A stretch of DNA of 64,000 bases from Thalassococcus sp. S3 (GTDB lineage Bacteria > Pseudomonadota > Alphaproteobacteria > Rhodobacterales > Rhodobacteraceae): assembly GCF_004216475.1 (NCBI RefSeq), contig NZ_CP022303.1:4154001-4218000 (forward strand). Reading direction: 5' to 3'. This document shows, piece after piece, positions 36,850 to 46,196 of this stretch; the first letter of the stretch is position 1; each line of letters begins with the position of its first letter. Made by a program: the position numbers and the translations under genes. The notes under the pieces are model-generated. The model was not told the origin of the DNA. It worked only from the letters and a program-made list of their open reading frames with translations, and ran no database searches.

Positions 36850-37543
36850 CGCACCGCTTATTCTGGCTTTTGACACGTCGGCCGCGCATTGCGCGGCCGC
36901 TTTGATGTCTGGCGACACTCTGCTCGCCACGGACAAGGGGGACATGGCACGTGGTCAGGCGGAGCATCTGATGCCGATGCTGCAAACAATGCTGAAAACC
37001 CAGCAACGCGACTGGACCGATATCGACCTCATCGCCGTCGGTGTAGGCCCGGGAAACTTCACCGGAATTCGCATCTCGGTTGCGGCGGCACGTGGCCTTG
37101 CGCTTGGTCTTGGCATACCGACCATGGCGGTCTCGACGTTCGAGGTGATGCGTGGACCGACCAGCCCCCACGACAAAGCGCCACAATTGGTCAGCATCAA
37201 GGGGTCGCGCGACAGTCTTTACCTGCAGCTCTTTGGCGGCGGGCATCCGTCAGGTCCACCTCGTCAGGTGGATTTTTCGGCGAATGTACCCGACTGCATC
37301 ATCACCCCGGAGACCTTGATCCTCGGGCATCGGGTGGGCGATCTTGCGCAGCGTCTCGACGGGCCGATAGCCCCCGAACAGCTTGTGGAACGGGAAATGG
37401 CGGATTTCGGCCCAACACTTGCCCGAATAGCGCTGGCCCGCTGGCGTCAGGGCGAAACAACGCCTCCGCCTCCCGCCCCCCTCTACGTCCGGGCCGCCGA
37501 TGCCGCCCCCGCGCGGGACGCGCCGCCGGTGCTTCTGGATTGA
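36839..37543 (+). CDS. tsaB: tRNA N6-threonylcarbamoyladenosine complex protein TsaB
   Basis: A 234-residue ASKHA-fold protein that partners TsaD and TsaE in making t6A37 of ANN-decoding tRNAs. The family motifs ILAFDTSAAHCAAALM at the start, GQAEHLMPML and AVGVGPGNFTGIRISVAAARGLALG are clear. It uses a TTG start at 36839, which overlaps nfuA by 11 bp; no other start fits the conserved N-terminus. Its TGA overlaps the rimI TTG. nfuA-tsaB-rimI is therefore a tightly packed operon. Confidence 0.92.
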   Translation: MPSDAPLILAFDTSAAHCAAALMSGDTLLATDKGDMARGQAEHLMPMLQTMLKTQQRDWTDIDLIAVGVGPGNFTGIRISVAAARGLALGLGIPTMAVSTFEVMRGPTSPHDKAPQLVSIKGSRDSLYLQLFGGGHPSGPPRQVDFSANVPDCIITPETLILGHRVGDLAQRLDGPIAPEQLVEREMADFGPTLARIALARWRQGETTPPPPAPLYVRAADAAPARDAPPVLLD

Positions 37544-37956
37544 TTTCAGCAGCCGACATGGCGCGTCTGCATCGCGAGGCATTCGATCAGGGGCGCCCGT
37601 GGAGCGAAGAGGAGTTTGCATCCCTTTTGTCCCTTGCCGGCACCTTCGCGATCGGTGACCGGCATGCTTTCGCGCTCTACCGTGTCGTTCTGGACGAGGT
37701 GGAACTGCTGACAATCGTCACCCACCCATCCCATCGCCGACTTGGGCAAGCAACAGCTCTGATGAAAACCTGGCATGCTCAGGCAAGATCCGCAGGCGCA
37801 ACCCTGGCGTTCCTGGAGGTCGCGTCGGACAATGTCCCCGCCCGGGCGCTTTACGAGCGGATGGAGTATGCGCAAACGGGGATGCGCAAGGCATATTACA
37901 AGCGGCCATGCAGTCCGTCGGTTGACGCGGTGCTGATGTCTCGCGCGCTCACGTAA
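37540..37956 (+). CDS. rimI: ribosomal-protein-alanine N-acetyltransferase RimI-like
   Basis: A 138-residue GNAT acetyltransferase that in E. coli acetylates the N-terminus of S18. The start LHREAFDQGRPWSEEEF, the acetyl-CoA site THPSHRRLGQATALM with its R/Q-x-x-G-x-A pattern, and the C-terminal NVPARALYERMEYAQTGMRKAYY are typical. I start at TTG 37540, overlapping the tsaB stop (TTGA), because the sequence is RimI-like from the first codons; ATG 37558 would remove six residues. Following tsaB is the usual context. Confidence 0.9.
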   Translation: MISAADMARLHREAFDQGRPWSEEEFASLLSLAGTFAIGDRHAFALYRVVLDEVELLTIVTHPSHRRLGQATALMKTWHAQARSAGATLAFLEVASDNVPARALYERMEYAQTGMRKAYYKRPCSPSVDAVLMSRALT

Positions 37957-38118
37957 AGTCAGCGTCGGTTACCCGCGCACGTTAACAAAAATCAGTTGAC
38001 CCTCTGCTCCAGCTACGGCCTTATTTGCCTGATCAAAACGATCTGCTCGCTTGACTGGGCCGCTTCTGAAATGGGAACAGCGGCCCCAACCAAGATAACC
38101 AACCGGGAGACACCCACT

Positions 38119-39114
38119 ATGACCGTAATGCAAAGACTGATGGGCGCGGCGGCAGGTCTTGCGCTGAGCGCAGGTGCTGCATTGGCCGAACCGGCCCTGA
38201 TCTTCGATCTGGGCGGCAAATTCGACAAATCCTTTAACGAAGCGGCCTTCAACGGCGCCAAACGCTGGGCGGACGAGACCGGCAACAGCTTCCGCGAGAT
38301 AGAACTGCAATCCGAAGCCCAGCGCGAACAGGCCCTTCGCCGCTTTGCGGAGGCTGGCGCCAACCCGATCGTGATGGCGGGCTTTGCCTTTGCCGACGCC
38401 TTGGGGCAGGTGGCGGGCGACTATCCCGACACGTCCTTTGTCATCATCGACATGGTGGTGGACGCACCCAACGTGCGCTCGGTCGTCTTCAACGAGCATG
38501 AAGGCTCCTACCTTGTGGGCATGATGGCGGCCAAAGCCTCCGAATCCGGTACTGTCGGCTTCATCGGCGGCATGGACATCCCGCTGATCCGCAAATTCGC
38601 CTGCGGCTATGCCCAGGGCGTGCTGGCGGCGAACCCCGATGCCAGCATCATCGCCAACATGACCGGTACGACGCCCGCCGCCTGGAACGACCCGGTGAAA
38701 GGCTCCGAACTGACCAAGGCCCAGATTTCACAGGGCGCTGACGTGGTTTATGCCGCCGCCGGCGGCACTGGCGTGGGCGTGCTTCAGACCGCCGCTGACG
38801 AAGGGATCCTGTCGATCGGCGTCGACAGCAATCAGAACTACCTGCATCCCGGCAAGGTCCTGACCTCGATGATGAAACGCGTCGACAACGCCGTGTTCGA
38901 GGCCTTTGCCGACGGCCCGGGCCTTGAAACCGGCTTTCAGGTGATGGGCCTGGCCAATGGCGGCGTCGGCTATGCCATGGACGAGCACAATGCCGAGCTG
39001 GTGTCTTCGGACATGCAATCCGCCGTCGATGCGGCATCCGCCCAGATCGCCAGCGGCGAAATCACCGTGCATGACTACATGTCGGACGACAGCTGCCCGG
39101 TTCTGAGCTTCTGA
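38119..39114 (+). CDS. BMP family ABC transporter substrate-binding protein
   Basis: A 331-residue periplasmic binding protein of the BMP/Med (PnrA-like) family, which in studied cases bind purine or other nucleosides. It has a signal peptide (about 1-25, LALSAGAALAEPALIF) and the family sequence IFDLGGKFDKSFNEAAFNGAKRW, GIGVDS-type loop (ILSIGVDSNQNYLHPGKVLTSMMK). ATG 38119 follows GGGAGA; the frame is open upstream but not coding. It heads an operon with an ATPase and two permeases. Nucleoside uptake is inferred from the family and the two-permease layout. Confidence 0.92.
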   Translation: MTVMQRLMGAAAGLALSAGAALAEPALIFDLGGKFDKSFNEAAFNGAKRWADETGNSFREIELQSEAQREQALRRFAEAGANPIVMAGFAFADALGQVAGDYPDTSFVIIDMVVDAPNVRSVVFNEHEGSYLVGMMAAKASESGTVGFIGGMDIPLIRKFACGYAQGVLAANPDASIIANMTGTTPAAWNDPVKGSELTKAQISQGADVVYAAAGGTGVGVLQTAADEGILSIGVDSNQNYLHPGKVLTSMMKRVDNAVFEAFADGPGLETGFQVMGLANGGVGYAMDEHNAELVSSDMQSAVDAASAQIASGEITVHDYMSDDSCPVLSF

Positions 39115-39116
39115 GC

Positions 39117-40679
39117 ATGACACTCGATCAAACAGCGGAGCGGCAGGCAACTGCCGCTCCGGCCATTGAACTCAAAGGTATTTCCAAAGCCTTCGGCCCC
39201 GTCCAGGCCAACAAGGACATTTCCATCCGCGTCATGCCCGGTACGATCCACGGGATCATCGGCGAGAATGGCGCGGGCAAATCGACGCTGATGTCGATCC
39301 TCTACGGATTTTACAAGGCCGATGCGGGTGAGATCTTCATCTCCGGCCAAAAGACGGACATTCCCGACAGCCAGGCCGCCATCGCCGCCGGCATCGGCAT
39401 GGTGTTCCAACATTTCAAACTGGTGGAAAACTTCACTGTCCTCGAAAATATCATCCTGGGCGCCGAGGATGGCGGCCTCCTGCGCCCGTCCCTTGCCAAG
39501 GCACGACGCTCCCTGACCGACCTTGCCCGCGAATATGAGTTGAACGTCGACCCCGACGCCGTCATCGAAGAGATCGGTGTCGGCATGCAGCAGCGGGTCG
39601 AGATCCTCAAGGCGCTCTACCGCGAGGCCGAAATCCTCATCCTCGACGAACCGACCGGCGTGCTTACCCCTGCCGAGGCGGATCAGCTTTTCCGTATTCT
39701 CGGGCGGCTGCGCGAAGAGGGCAAGACGATCATCCTGATCACCCACAAGCTGCGCGAGATCATGGACATCACCGACACTGTCAGCGTGATGCGGCGTGGG
39801 GAAATGACGGCAACCGTGAAGACGGCCGAGACCAACCCCGAGCAACTGGCTGAGTTGATGGTGGGACGCAAGGTCTTGTTGCGCGTCGACAAGGTGCCAG
39901 CACAGCCGGGCAAAACAGTGCTCGAGATCGAAAACCTGCACGTCACCGACGACAAAGGGGTCGAACGGGTCAAGGGTATCAATCTCAAGGTGCAGGCCGG
40001 TGAAATCCTGGGGATCGCGGGGGTGGCCGGCAACGGGCAATCCGAACTACTCGAAGTTTTGGGCGGCATGCGCGAAGGCTCCGGCACGGTACGCCTGAAC
40101 GGGGCGCCCTTGCCGCTGAGCGGCCCGGCGGCGGACGGACGCGCGCGACGACAAAGCTATGTCGCGCATGTGCCCGAAGATCGCCAGCGCGAAGGGCTGA
40201 TCATGGATTTCTACGCGTGGGAAAACGTCGCGTTCGGCTACCACCGCGATCCCGCTTACAAAAGTGGCCTTCTAATGAACAACGCCGCCTTGCGCGCGGA
40301 TACCGAGGCCAAGATCGAAAAGTTCGACATCCGCCCAGCAAATTGCTGGCAGTCGGCCAAGAACTTTTCAGGTGGGAACCAGCAAAAGATCGTCGTCGCC
40401 CGCGAGATTGAGCGTAATCCCGATCTGTTGCTTGTCGGCCAACCCACCCGAGGGGTCGATATCGGCGCGATCGAATTCATCCACAAGCAGATCGTGGCCC
40501 TTCGCGATCAGGGCAAGGCGATCCTTCTCGTCTCGGTAGAGCTTGAAGAGATCTTTTCGCTGTCAGATCGCATCGCGGTGATGTTTGACGGCCACATCAT
40601 GGGCGAGCGGCTTCCCGACGAAACGGATGAAAAAGAACTTGGCCTTTTGATGGCCGGTGTCTCCGGCGATGCCGCATGA
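39117..40679 (+). CDS. nucleoside-type ABC transporter ATP-binding protein (two ATPase domains)
   Basis: A 520-residue protein with two tandem ABC domains, the arrangement of sugar and BMP-type nucleoside importers. The first has Walker A GENGAGKSTLMSILYG, a signature replaced by VGMQQRVEILKAL and Walker B ILILDEPTGVLTP; the second has the degenerate Walker A GVAGNGQSELLEVLGG, signature FSGGNQQKIVVARE and LLLVGQPTRGVD. Such asymmetry is normal for this group. Its ATG lies 3 bp after the binding-protein stop, so it is cotranslated. Confidence 0.95.
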   Translation: MTLDQTAERQATAAPAIELKGISKAFGPVQANKDISIRVMPGTIHGIIGENGAGKSTLMSILYGFYKADAGEIFISGQKTDIPDSQAAIAAGIGMVFQHFKLVENFTVLENIILGAEDGGLLRPSLAKARRSLTDLAREYELNVDPDAVIEEIGVGMQQRVEILKALYREAEILILDEPTGVLTPAEADQLFRILGRLREEGKTIILITHKLREIMDITDTVSVMRRGEMTATVKTAETNPEQLAELMVGRKVLLRVDKVPAQPGKTVLEIENLHVTDDKGVERVKGINLKVQAGEILGIAGVAGNGQSELLEVLGGMREGSGTVRLNGAPLPLSGPAADGRARRQSYVAHVPEDRQREGLIMDFYAWENVAFGYHRDPAYKSGLLMNNAALRADTEAKIEKFDIRPANCWQSAKNFSGGNQQKIVVAREIERNPDLLLVGQPTRGVDIGAIEFIHKQIVALRDQGKAILLVSVELEEIFSLSDRIAVMFDGHIMGERLPDETDEKELGLLMAGVSGDAA

Positions 40680-40709
40680 TCCCAAGACCGCCAAATAGAG
40701 AGAGCTGAC

Positions 40710-41834
40710 ATGGACAAAATGCCCCAATGGGCCGATGTGGTCCTTATCCCTCTGATCTCGCTGCTTCTGGCGGCGATCCTGTCGGCGCTTGTCATTCTCG
40801 CCATCGGCGAGGACCCGGTCGCCGCTGTCCAGCTGATGGTGTCCGGCGCATTGGGATCGACCTATGGCTGGGGTTATACGCTCTATTACGCCACGAATTT
40901 CATGTTCACAGGGCTTGCGGTCGCGGTGGCCTTTCATGCGCGCCTCTTCAACATCGGCGGTGAGGGGCAAGCCATGCTGGGCGGGTTGGGCGTGGCGTTG
41001 GTGGCGTTGATGATCCCTTGGCCGCATTGGTCGATTGCCTTGATTTTCGCGATGCTGGGCGCGATGGCCTTCGGTGCGCTTTGGGCTGCGATCCCTGCCT
41101 ATCTGCAGGCCAAACGCGGCAGCCATATCGTAATTACCACGATCATGTTCAACTTCATCGCCGCCGCTGTGTTGAACTATGTCCTGGTCAACCTCCTGCG
41201 TCCTGCGGGCTCGATGGAGCCTGCGACCGCACGCTTCCCCGAAGCCGTCCATCTGCCGACCCTGCATGAGCTTCTGGCCCCGTTTGGCATTGCGTTCTCG
41301 CGCGCGGCACCTGCGAATGTCAGCTTGCTGGTCGCCATCATCGCATGTGTCCTGGTGTGGCTTCTGATCTGGCGGACCCGCACGGGATACGAGATCCGAG
41401 CCTATGGACACTCGGAAACCGGCGCGCTCTATGCCGGTATTTCCCCCGTCAAGATCACCATGATCGCGATGCTGATCTCCGGCGCACTTGCCGGAATGAT
41501 GGCCATCAACAACGTCATGGGCGAGGCCGAACGGCTGGTGTTGAACGCCACCGAAGGCGCTGGTTTCATCGGTATTGCCGTTGCGCTGATGGGTCGGTCG
41601 CATCCATTCGGCGTCTTCCTCGCCGCGATCCTCTTTGGCTTCCTCTACCAAGGCGGGGCGGAACTGGCCCTCTGGACCTCGATCCCGCGCGAGTTGATCG
41701 TGGTGATCCAGGCGCTCGTGATCCTCTTTACCGGCGCGCTCGACAACATGGTGCGGATGCCGCTTGAGAAGGTCTTCCTCGCCGCACGGCGCCGCCGTCA
41801 GGCCACCGAGGCCGCCCGGAAGCCCGCTGAATAA
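40710..41834 (+). CDS. ABC transporter permease (BMP/nucleoside type)
   Basis: A 374-residue permease of the BPD_transp_2 family with eight to ten hydrophobic helices. The family stretch FHARLFNIGGEGQAMLGGL near residues 77-95 and the later YEIRAYGHSETGALYAGI mark it as the first of two permeases of an Nup/BmpC-type importer. GAGAGCTGAC lies in front of the ATG as a modest ribosome site. It is followed after 11 bp by the second permease. Confidence 0.94.
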   Translation: MDKMPQWADVVLIPLISLLLAAILSALVILAIGEDPVAAVQLMVSGALGSTYGWGYTLYYATNFMFTGLAVAVAFHARLFNIGGEGQAMLGGLGVALVALMIPWPHWSIALIFAMLGAMAFGALWAAIPAYLQAKRGSHIVITTIMFNFIAAAVLNYVLVNLLRPAGSMEPATARFPEAVHLPTLHELLAPFGIAFSRAAPANVSLLVAIIACVLVWLLIWRTRTGYEIRAYGHSETGALYAGISPVKITMIAMLISGALAGMMAINNVMGEAERLVLNATEGAGFIGIAVALMGRSHPFGVFLAAILFGFLYQGGAELALWTSIPRELIVVIQALVILFTGALDNMVRMPLEKVFLAARRRRQATEAARKPAE

Positions 41835-41845
41835 AGGCCGTTGAG

Positions 41846-42811
41846 ATGGATTTTCTGACCCTCATCCAAGTGCTCGACAGCACGATCCGGCTGGCCACGC
41901 CCTTGTTGCTCGCTTGCCTGGCCGGGCTCTTTTCCGAGCGCGCGGGCATCTTCGACATCGGGCTCGAAGGCAAGATGCTGATGGCCGCCTTCTTCTCCGC
42001 AGCCGTCGCCGCGCTGACCGGGTCGGTCTGGCTGGGCCTTCTGGCCGGTGTGGCCTCTTCGATGATCCTCAGCGGCCTGCATGGGCTCGCCTCCATCACC
42101 TTCCGGGGCAACCAACTGATCTCCGGTGTCGCGATCAACTTCCTTGCTGCCGGCCTTACCGTCCTGATCGCTCAGGACTGGTTCCAGCAGGGCGGGCGCA
42201 CCCCCTCTCTGATCGGTGGCGGTCGCTTTACACCGATCGTCCTGCCCTTTGCCGAGACGCTTCGCGATGTGCCGATCCTCGGCCCCATCTATTCCGAGCT
42301 GCTCTCGGGCCATTCCATCCTCGTCTATGTCGCCTTCCTGATGGTTCCCGCCACTTGGTGGATCCTCTTTCGCACCCGCTTTGGTCTGCGCCTGCGGGCC
42401 GTGGGCGAAAATCCCGCCGCCGTCGATACCGCTGGCGTTTCAGTCGTCGGCCTGCGCTATGCCGCCGTTGCGATCTGCGGCATGCTTTGCGGCATTGCGG
42501 GCGCCTATCTTGCAACAGCCCTTCAGGCGGGTTTCGTCAAGGACATGACCGCCGGGCGCGGCTTTATCGCGCTCGCTGCTCTGATCTTCGCCAAATGGCG
42601 GCCTTGGTACGCGCTCTATGCCTGCTTGCTTTTCGGCTTTCTTCAGGCCATCGCCCTTCGGTATCAGAACATCGACCTTTTCGGCCTGGTGATCCCGGTG
42701 CAGTTCATGGATGCACTGCCCTATATCCTGACAGTGGTTATTCTTGCAGGCTTTGTCGGCAAGGCGATCCCGCCCCGTGCGGGGGGAGAGCCGTATGTCA
42801 AGGAACGTTGA
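41846..42811 (+). CDS. ABC transporter permease (BMP/nucleoside type)
   Basis: A 321-residue BPD_transp_2 permease that pairs with the preceding one. It has the family signature SERAGIFDIGLEGKMLMAAF near residues 30-49, NQLISGVAINFLAAGLT, and FGLRLRAVGENPAAVDTAGV. About eight hydrophobic helices. It closes the four-gene importer operon. The protein ends GKAIPPRAGGEPYVKER, also typical of the second subunit in this system. Confidence 0.94.
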   Translation: MDFLTLIQVLDSTIRLATPLLLACLAGLFSERAGIFDIGLEGKMLMAAFFSAAVAALTGSVWLGLLAGVASSMILSGLHGLASITFRGNQLISGVAINFLAAGLTVLIAQDWFQQGGRTPSLIGGGRFTPIVLPFAETLRDVPILGPIYSELLSGHSILVYVAFLMVPATWWILFRTRFGLRLRAVGENPAAVDTAGVSVVGLRYAAVAICGMLCGIAGAYLATALQAGFVKDMTAGRGFIALAALIFAKWRPWYALYACLLFGFLQAIALRYQNIDLFGLVIPVQFMDALPYILTVVILAGFVGKAIPPRAGGEPYVKER

Positions 42812-42907
42812 TCTGTTAAGTCCAGTTTCTGACATCTGACCAGTCCTGTTTGCTGCGCGGCAGCGCGCGTGGTTGATTTTGCGATGCGGCGCGGTCTATC
42901 TGCTATC

Positions 42908-43831
42908 ATGCAGATCTACCTCCCCATCGCCGAGGTTTCGGTTAACGCCTTTCTCCTTCTCGGGTTGGGCGGCATGGTGGGCATTCTGTCGGGCATGTTC
43001 GGCGTGGGCGGCGGCTTTCTCATGACACCGCTTCTGTTTTTCATCGGCATTCCGCCAGCCGTGGCCGTCGCCACCGAAGCCAATCAGATCGTGGCCTCTT
43101 CTTTCTCGGGTGTTCTCGCGCATTTCAGGCGAAAGACGGTCGATCTGAGGATGGGAACAGTCCTGCTGATCGGCGGTCTGGTCGGCGCGGCCCTTGGTGT
43201 GCTGGTCTTCAACTATCTGAAAAGCCTCGGCCAGGTCGATCTGTTGGTGCGTCTCTGTTACGTGGTTTTTCTGGGGGTCATCGGCTCGCTGATGTTCATC
43301 GAAAGCCTCAACGCCATTCGCAAGGCCCGCAATGCGGGAGGCGCCCCTCCGCCCAAGCGCCGTCAGCGCACCTGGATCCACGCCTTGCCGTTCAAGATGC
43401 GCTTTCGCACCTCGGGCCTCTACATCTCGGTCATTCCGCCGCTTGTCGTGGGCGTTGCGGTGGGTGTCCTTGCCGCGATCATGGGCGTCGGCGGCGGCTT
43501 TATCATGGTGCCTGCGATGATCTATCTTCTGGGCATGCCGACAAAGGTGGTTGTCGGCACGTCTCTCTTTCAGATCATCTTTGTCACGGCCTTCACCACG
43601 TTGCTGCATGCGACCACCAACTTCACCGTCGACATCGTTCTTGCGGTTCTTTTGCTGGTCGGCGGCGTGATTGGCGCGCAGATCGGAACGCAGATCGGCG
43701 TGCGCATGAAGGCCGAGCAGTTGCGGATTTTGCTGGCGCTCATGGTGCTCGCCGTCTGTGGCAAGCTTGCCCTGGATCTCCTTCTTCAGCCGGCGGAGCT
43801 TTATTCGCTTGGCCGTGGCGGAGGGCATTAG
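42908..43831 (+). CDS. TSUP/TauE-SafE family membrane exporter
   Basis: A 307-residue protein with about eight helices, containing the doubled family motif: GMFGVGGGFLMTPLLFF near residues 29-45 and IMGVGGGFIMVPAMIYLLG near 195-213. TSUP proteins move sulfite, sulfonates or other anions. I start at ATG 42908 (MQIYLPIAEVSVNAF); the frame opens 13 codons earlier but relatives begin here. It is four bases ahead of the TIGR02186 gene, so the two are an operon, an association that recurs in alphaproteobacteria. Confidence 0.9.
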   Translation: MQIYLPIAEVSVNAFLLLGLGGMVGILSGMFGVGGGFLMTPLLFFIGIPPAVAVATEANQIVASSFSGVLAHFRRKTVDLRMGTVLLIGGLVGAALGVLVFNYLKSLGQVDLLVRLCYVVFLGVIGSLMFIESLNAIRKARNAGGAPPPKRRQRTWIHALPFKMRFRTSGLYISVIPPLVVGVAVGVLAAIMGVGGGFIMVPAMIYLLGMPTKVVVGTSLFQIIFVTAFTTLLHATTNFTVDIVLAVLLLVGGVIGAQIGTQIGVRMKAEQLRILLALMVLAVCGKLALDLLLQPAELYSLGRGGGH

Positions 43832-43835
43832 GGCG

Positions 43836-44597
43836 ATGTGGCGTTGGCTTGCCGGGCTATTGCTGATGCTGCCGCTGGCGTCTCTGGCAGAGGAAGTTGT
43901 TCTGGGCCTGTCCAGGGATGAGGTTGCCATCACAACGCGGTTCGATGGCTCGGAGATCCTGATCTTCGGCGCCGTCAAACGGGACCGCGCCATCCCGGAC
44001 GGCCCCCCGCTTGAGGTCGTCATGGCCATTGCCGGGCCGTCCGAACCCGTGATCGTCCGGCGCAAGGCAAATCGGTTTGGCATCTGGGTAAATACCGATG
44101 CCGTCGAAGTTGATGCCGCCCCCAGCTTTTATGCCGTTGCCACCAGCGGCCCCCTGCGCGAGGTGCTTTCCAATACCGAGGATCTGCGCAACAAGATCAC
44201 CGTTCAACGGGCCATCCGGTCCGTCGGCGCACCGCGGGGAATTCAGGATCCCCGAAGCTTTACCGAGGCGGTGATCCGAATTCGTGAAGATGCGGGGCTT
44301 TACCAATTGCTGGAAGAGCAAGTCGTCCTGGATCAGCAGACGCTTTTTCGCACCTCTATCCGCATGCCGGCCAATCTTACCGAAGGGTCTTACAAAACCC
44401 GGATTTTCCTGACGCGTAGCGGACAGGTCGTATCCAGCTATGAAACCTTCATAGATGTCCGGAAAGTCGGGCTGGAACGCTGGCTGTTCTCGCTGTCGCG
44501 CGAGCAGCCTCTTGTCTACGGGCTGATGTCACTTGCGATCGCAATCGCCGCGGGCTGGGGGGCCTCTGCCGCATTCCGCCTTCTGCGCAACAGCTAA
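43836..44597 (+). CDS. TIGR02186 family membrane-anchored protein
   Basis: A 253-residue protein with an N-terminal signal peptide (about 1-19) and a single C-terminal hydrophobic helix (about 227-248), so the bulk lies in the periplasm as a beta-rich domain. The family is known only as TIGR02186 in alphaproteobacteria, normally adjacent to a TSUP transporter, as here. GAGGG precedes the ATG at 43836. Role in the transport process is inferred from neighbourhood; the molecular activity is not known. Confidence 0.85.
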   Translation: MWRWLAGLLLMLPLASLAEEVVLGLSRDEVAITTRFDGSEILIFGAVKRDRAIPDGPPLEVVMAIAGPSEPVIVRRKANRFGIWVNTDAVEVDAAPSFYAVATSGPLREVLSNTEDLRNKITVQRAIRSVGAPRGIQDPRSFTEAVIRIREDAGLYQLLEEQVVLDQQTLFRTSIRMPANLTEGSYKTRIFLTRSGQVVSSYETFIDVRKVGLERWLFSLSREQPLVYGLMSLAIAIAAGWGASAAFRLLRNS

Positions 44598-44617
44598 CGT
44601 CCCGCCCATCTCAGGCG

Positions 44618-46147
44618 TCAGGAGCTTTCGGCCTCAAGATGAAGGGCCGCTGGTGCTGGTTTGCGAAGATCGGCGATGCTGAGCGCCTCGCTGGGCTTGG
44701 CAAGCCGGTTGCGAACAACCCAGATCAACCGTTCCTGCGCGCGAGTGATCGCGACATATGCAAGGCGCTTCCAAAGCGGTTGGCCCGCCTCCACCCGTCC
44801 CATGCGCGCGGCGACAAACAGATCCGGGGCAAAGACCTGAACCGTATTCCATTGCGACCCTTGCGCCTTGTGGATCGTGACCGCCGCGCCGTGCAGGAAC
44901 GTGGCGCCCATGCGCGCGGCGAAGGGGATGAAGGGCTCTTCCTCATCCGGCTTTTCAATCTTTACGATCGACGCGGCACTGACCTGCGGATCTTCCGCCC
45001 CCATCACGTGCAGGCGTGAGAAGCCGGGCTTCCGACCGGGCCCCAGATAGATGACCTGCGCCCCTTTGATAAGGCCGCGCGCCTCCAGATCCAGGCGTTT
45101 CTTGCGGTGCTTCAACGGCAGCTCGATCCCGTCGCAGATCAGCGGCTCGCCTTCCAGCAGCTCCTCTTCGGGGGCGCCGTAAACGCTGCGAAAGGCATTG
45201 ATGAGCCGGATCCGCGTCGCGTTGCGCCAAACCAGAACCGGGCTGCGCGCCATCAAATCCACCTCGACCCGCTGCCCCCAGACGACGCGCGGATCACGCT
45301 TGGCCGCGTCTTCGACCATCTGCTCGAAATCATGGAACTCAAGCTGAGGGTCGGCCAGAGCATGGGCCAGGTCCAGGATCGGGTTGTCGGCGTTCTGGCG
45401 ATGCACACGGCTTAGTTCCAGTTTGCGTTTGTCGCTCAAGGCGTCAAAAACCATGGCGCCCGACTGGTTTACCGGTGCCAATTGTGCGGGATCGCCAAAA
45501 AGCAGAAGCGTCGGAAAGATCTCTTTCAGGTCTTCGAATTGCCGGTTGTCCAACATGGATGCTTCGTCGATGAAGCCGATATCAAGAGGTTCTTCGCGTC
45601 GCTTCCAGCCGGTAATGAAATCCGATCCGCGCAGGCCGGCGGCCGCCAGAGCACCGGGGATTGACTTGTTCTTGGCAAAAAACGCCGCTGCCCGGTCCAG
45701 GGCCTCATCGGTCAGGCCTTCGATCTCGGGGCGTTCACCGTTGCCAGCCAGCCATTCGGCGATGCGCTCGTATTCCGGATCGTAAACCGGCGTGTAGAGG
45801 ATGCGGTGGATGGTGGTTGCGGGCACACCGCGGAACCGCAAAACGCTCGCCGCCTTGTTGGTTGGCGCCAAGATCGCCAGGGTACGCCGATCCTTGCGTT
45901 TTCGTCCCTCATAGTCGCCCGAAACGACATCAACCCCTGCCGTCTCCAGCGCCTTATAAAGTTCGGCCAGCAGCAGCGTTTTGCCCGACCCGGCCTTGCC
46001 CAATACGGCCATGACCCCCCCTCCGGCGCTGCGGGGCGGGGTCAACAGGCTGTCTGTCAGGTCAATACCGGCGCCCTGCAGCATCTCTGTGATACTGTCA
46101 TAAGCCTGAGCCTGATCGTCGGAAAACGTGATGAGATCGGAGGTCAT
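44618..46147 (-). CDS. RecD-like ATP-dependent DNA helicase (superfamily 1)
   Basis: A 509-residue SF1B-type helicase. Motif I (Walker A) is GKAGSGKTLLLAEL near residues 50-63; motif Ia APTNKAASVLR; motif II in IGFIDEASMLD; motif III LLLFGDPAQLAPV; motif V/VI in AAVTIHKAQGSQWNTVQVF and LAYVAITRAQERLIWVV. It lacks the long N-terminal domains of RecD2 proteins and the RecBCD partners are not adjacent. It could act in repair or recombination. It is encoded on the strand of luxI, 50 bp after the luxI stop. Confidence 0.92.
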   Translation of the reverse strand: MTSDLITFSDDQAQAYDSITEMLQGAGIDLTDSLLTPPRSAGGGVMAVLGKAGSGKTLLLAELYKALETAGVDVVSGDYEGRKRKDRRTLAILAPTNKAASVLRFRGVPATTIHRILYTPVYDPEYERIAEWLAGNGERPEIEGLTDEALDRAAAFFAKNKSIPGALAAAGLRGSDFITGWKRREEPLDIGFIDEASMLDNRQFEDLKEIFPTLLLFGDPAQLAPVNQSGAMVFDALSDKRKLELSRVHRQNADNPILDLAHALADPQLEFHDFEQMVEDAAKRDPRVVWGQRVEVDLMARSPVLVWRNATRIRLINAFRSVYGAPEEELLEGEPLICDGIELPLKHRKKRLDLEARGLIKGAQVIYLGPGRKPGFSRLHVMGAEDPQVSAASIVKIEKPDEEEPFIPFAARMGATFLHGAAVTIHKAQGSQWNTVQVFAPDLFVAARMGRVEAGQPLWKRLAYVAITRAQERLIWVVRNRLAKPSEALSIADLRKPAPAALHLEAESS

Positions 46148-46196
46148 GGGGCGACCCTACAGGGGCGCCCGAAGAACAGCCAGAGTGCTTCGCCGA

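Noticed and set aside
40563..44083. Long antisense ORFs (362 and 395 codons) over the ABC permeases and TSUP gene
   Set aside because: They mirror membrane-protein genes; the predicted proteins are highly charged shadows with no recognisable motif.
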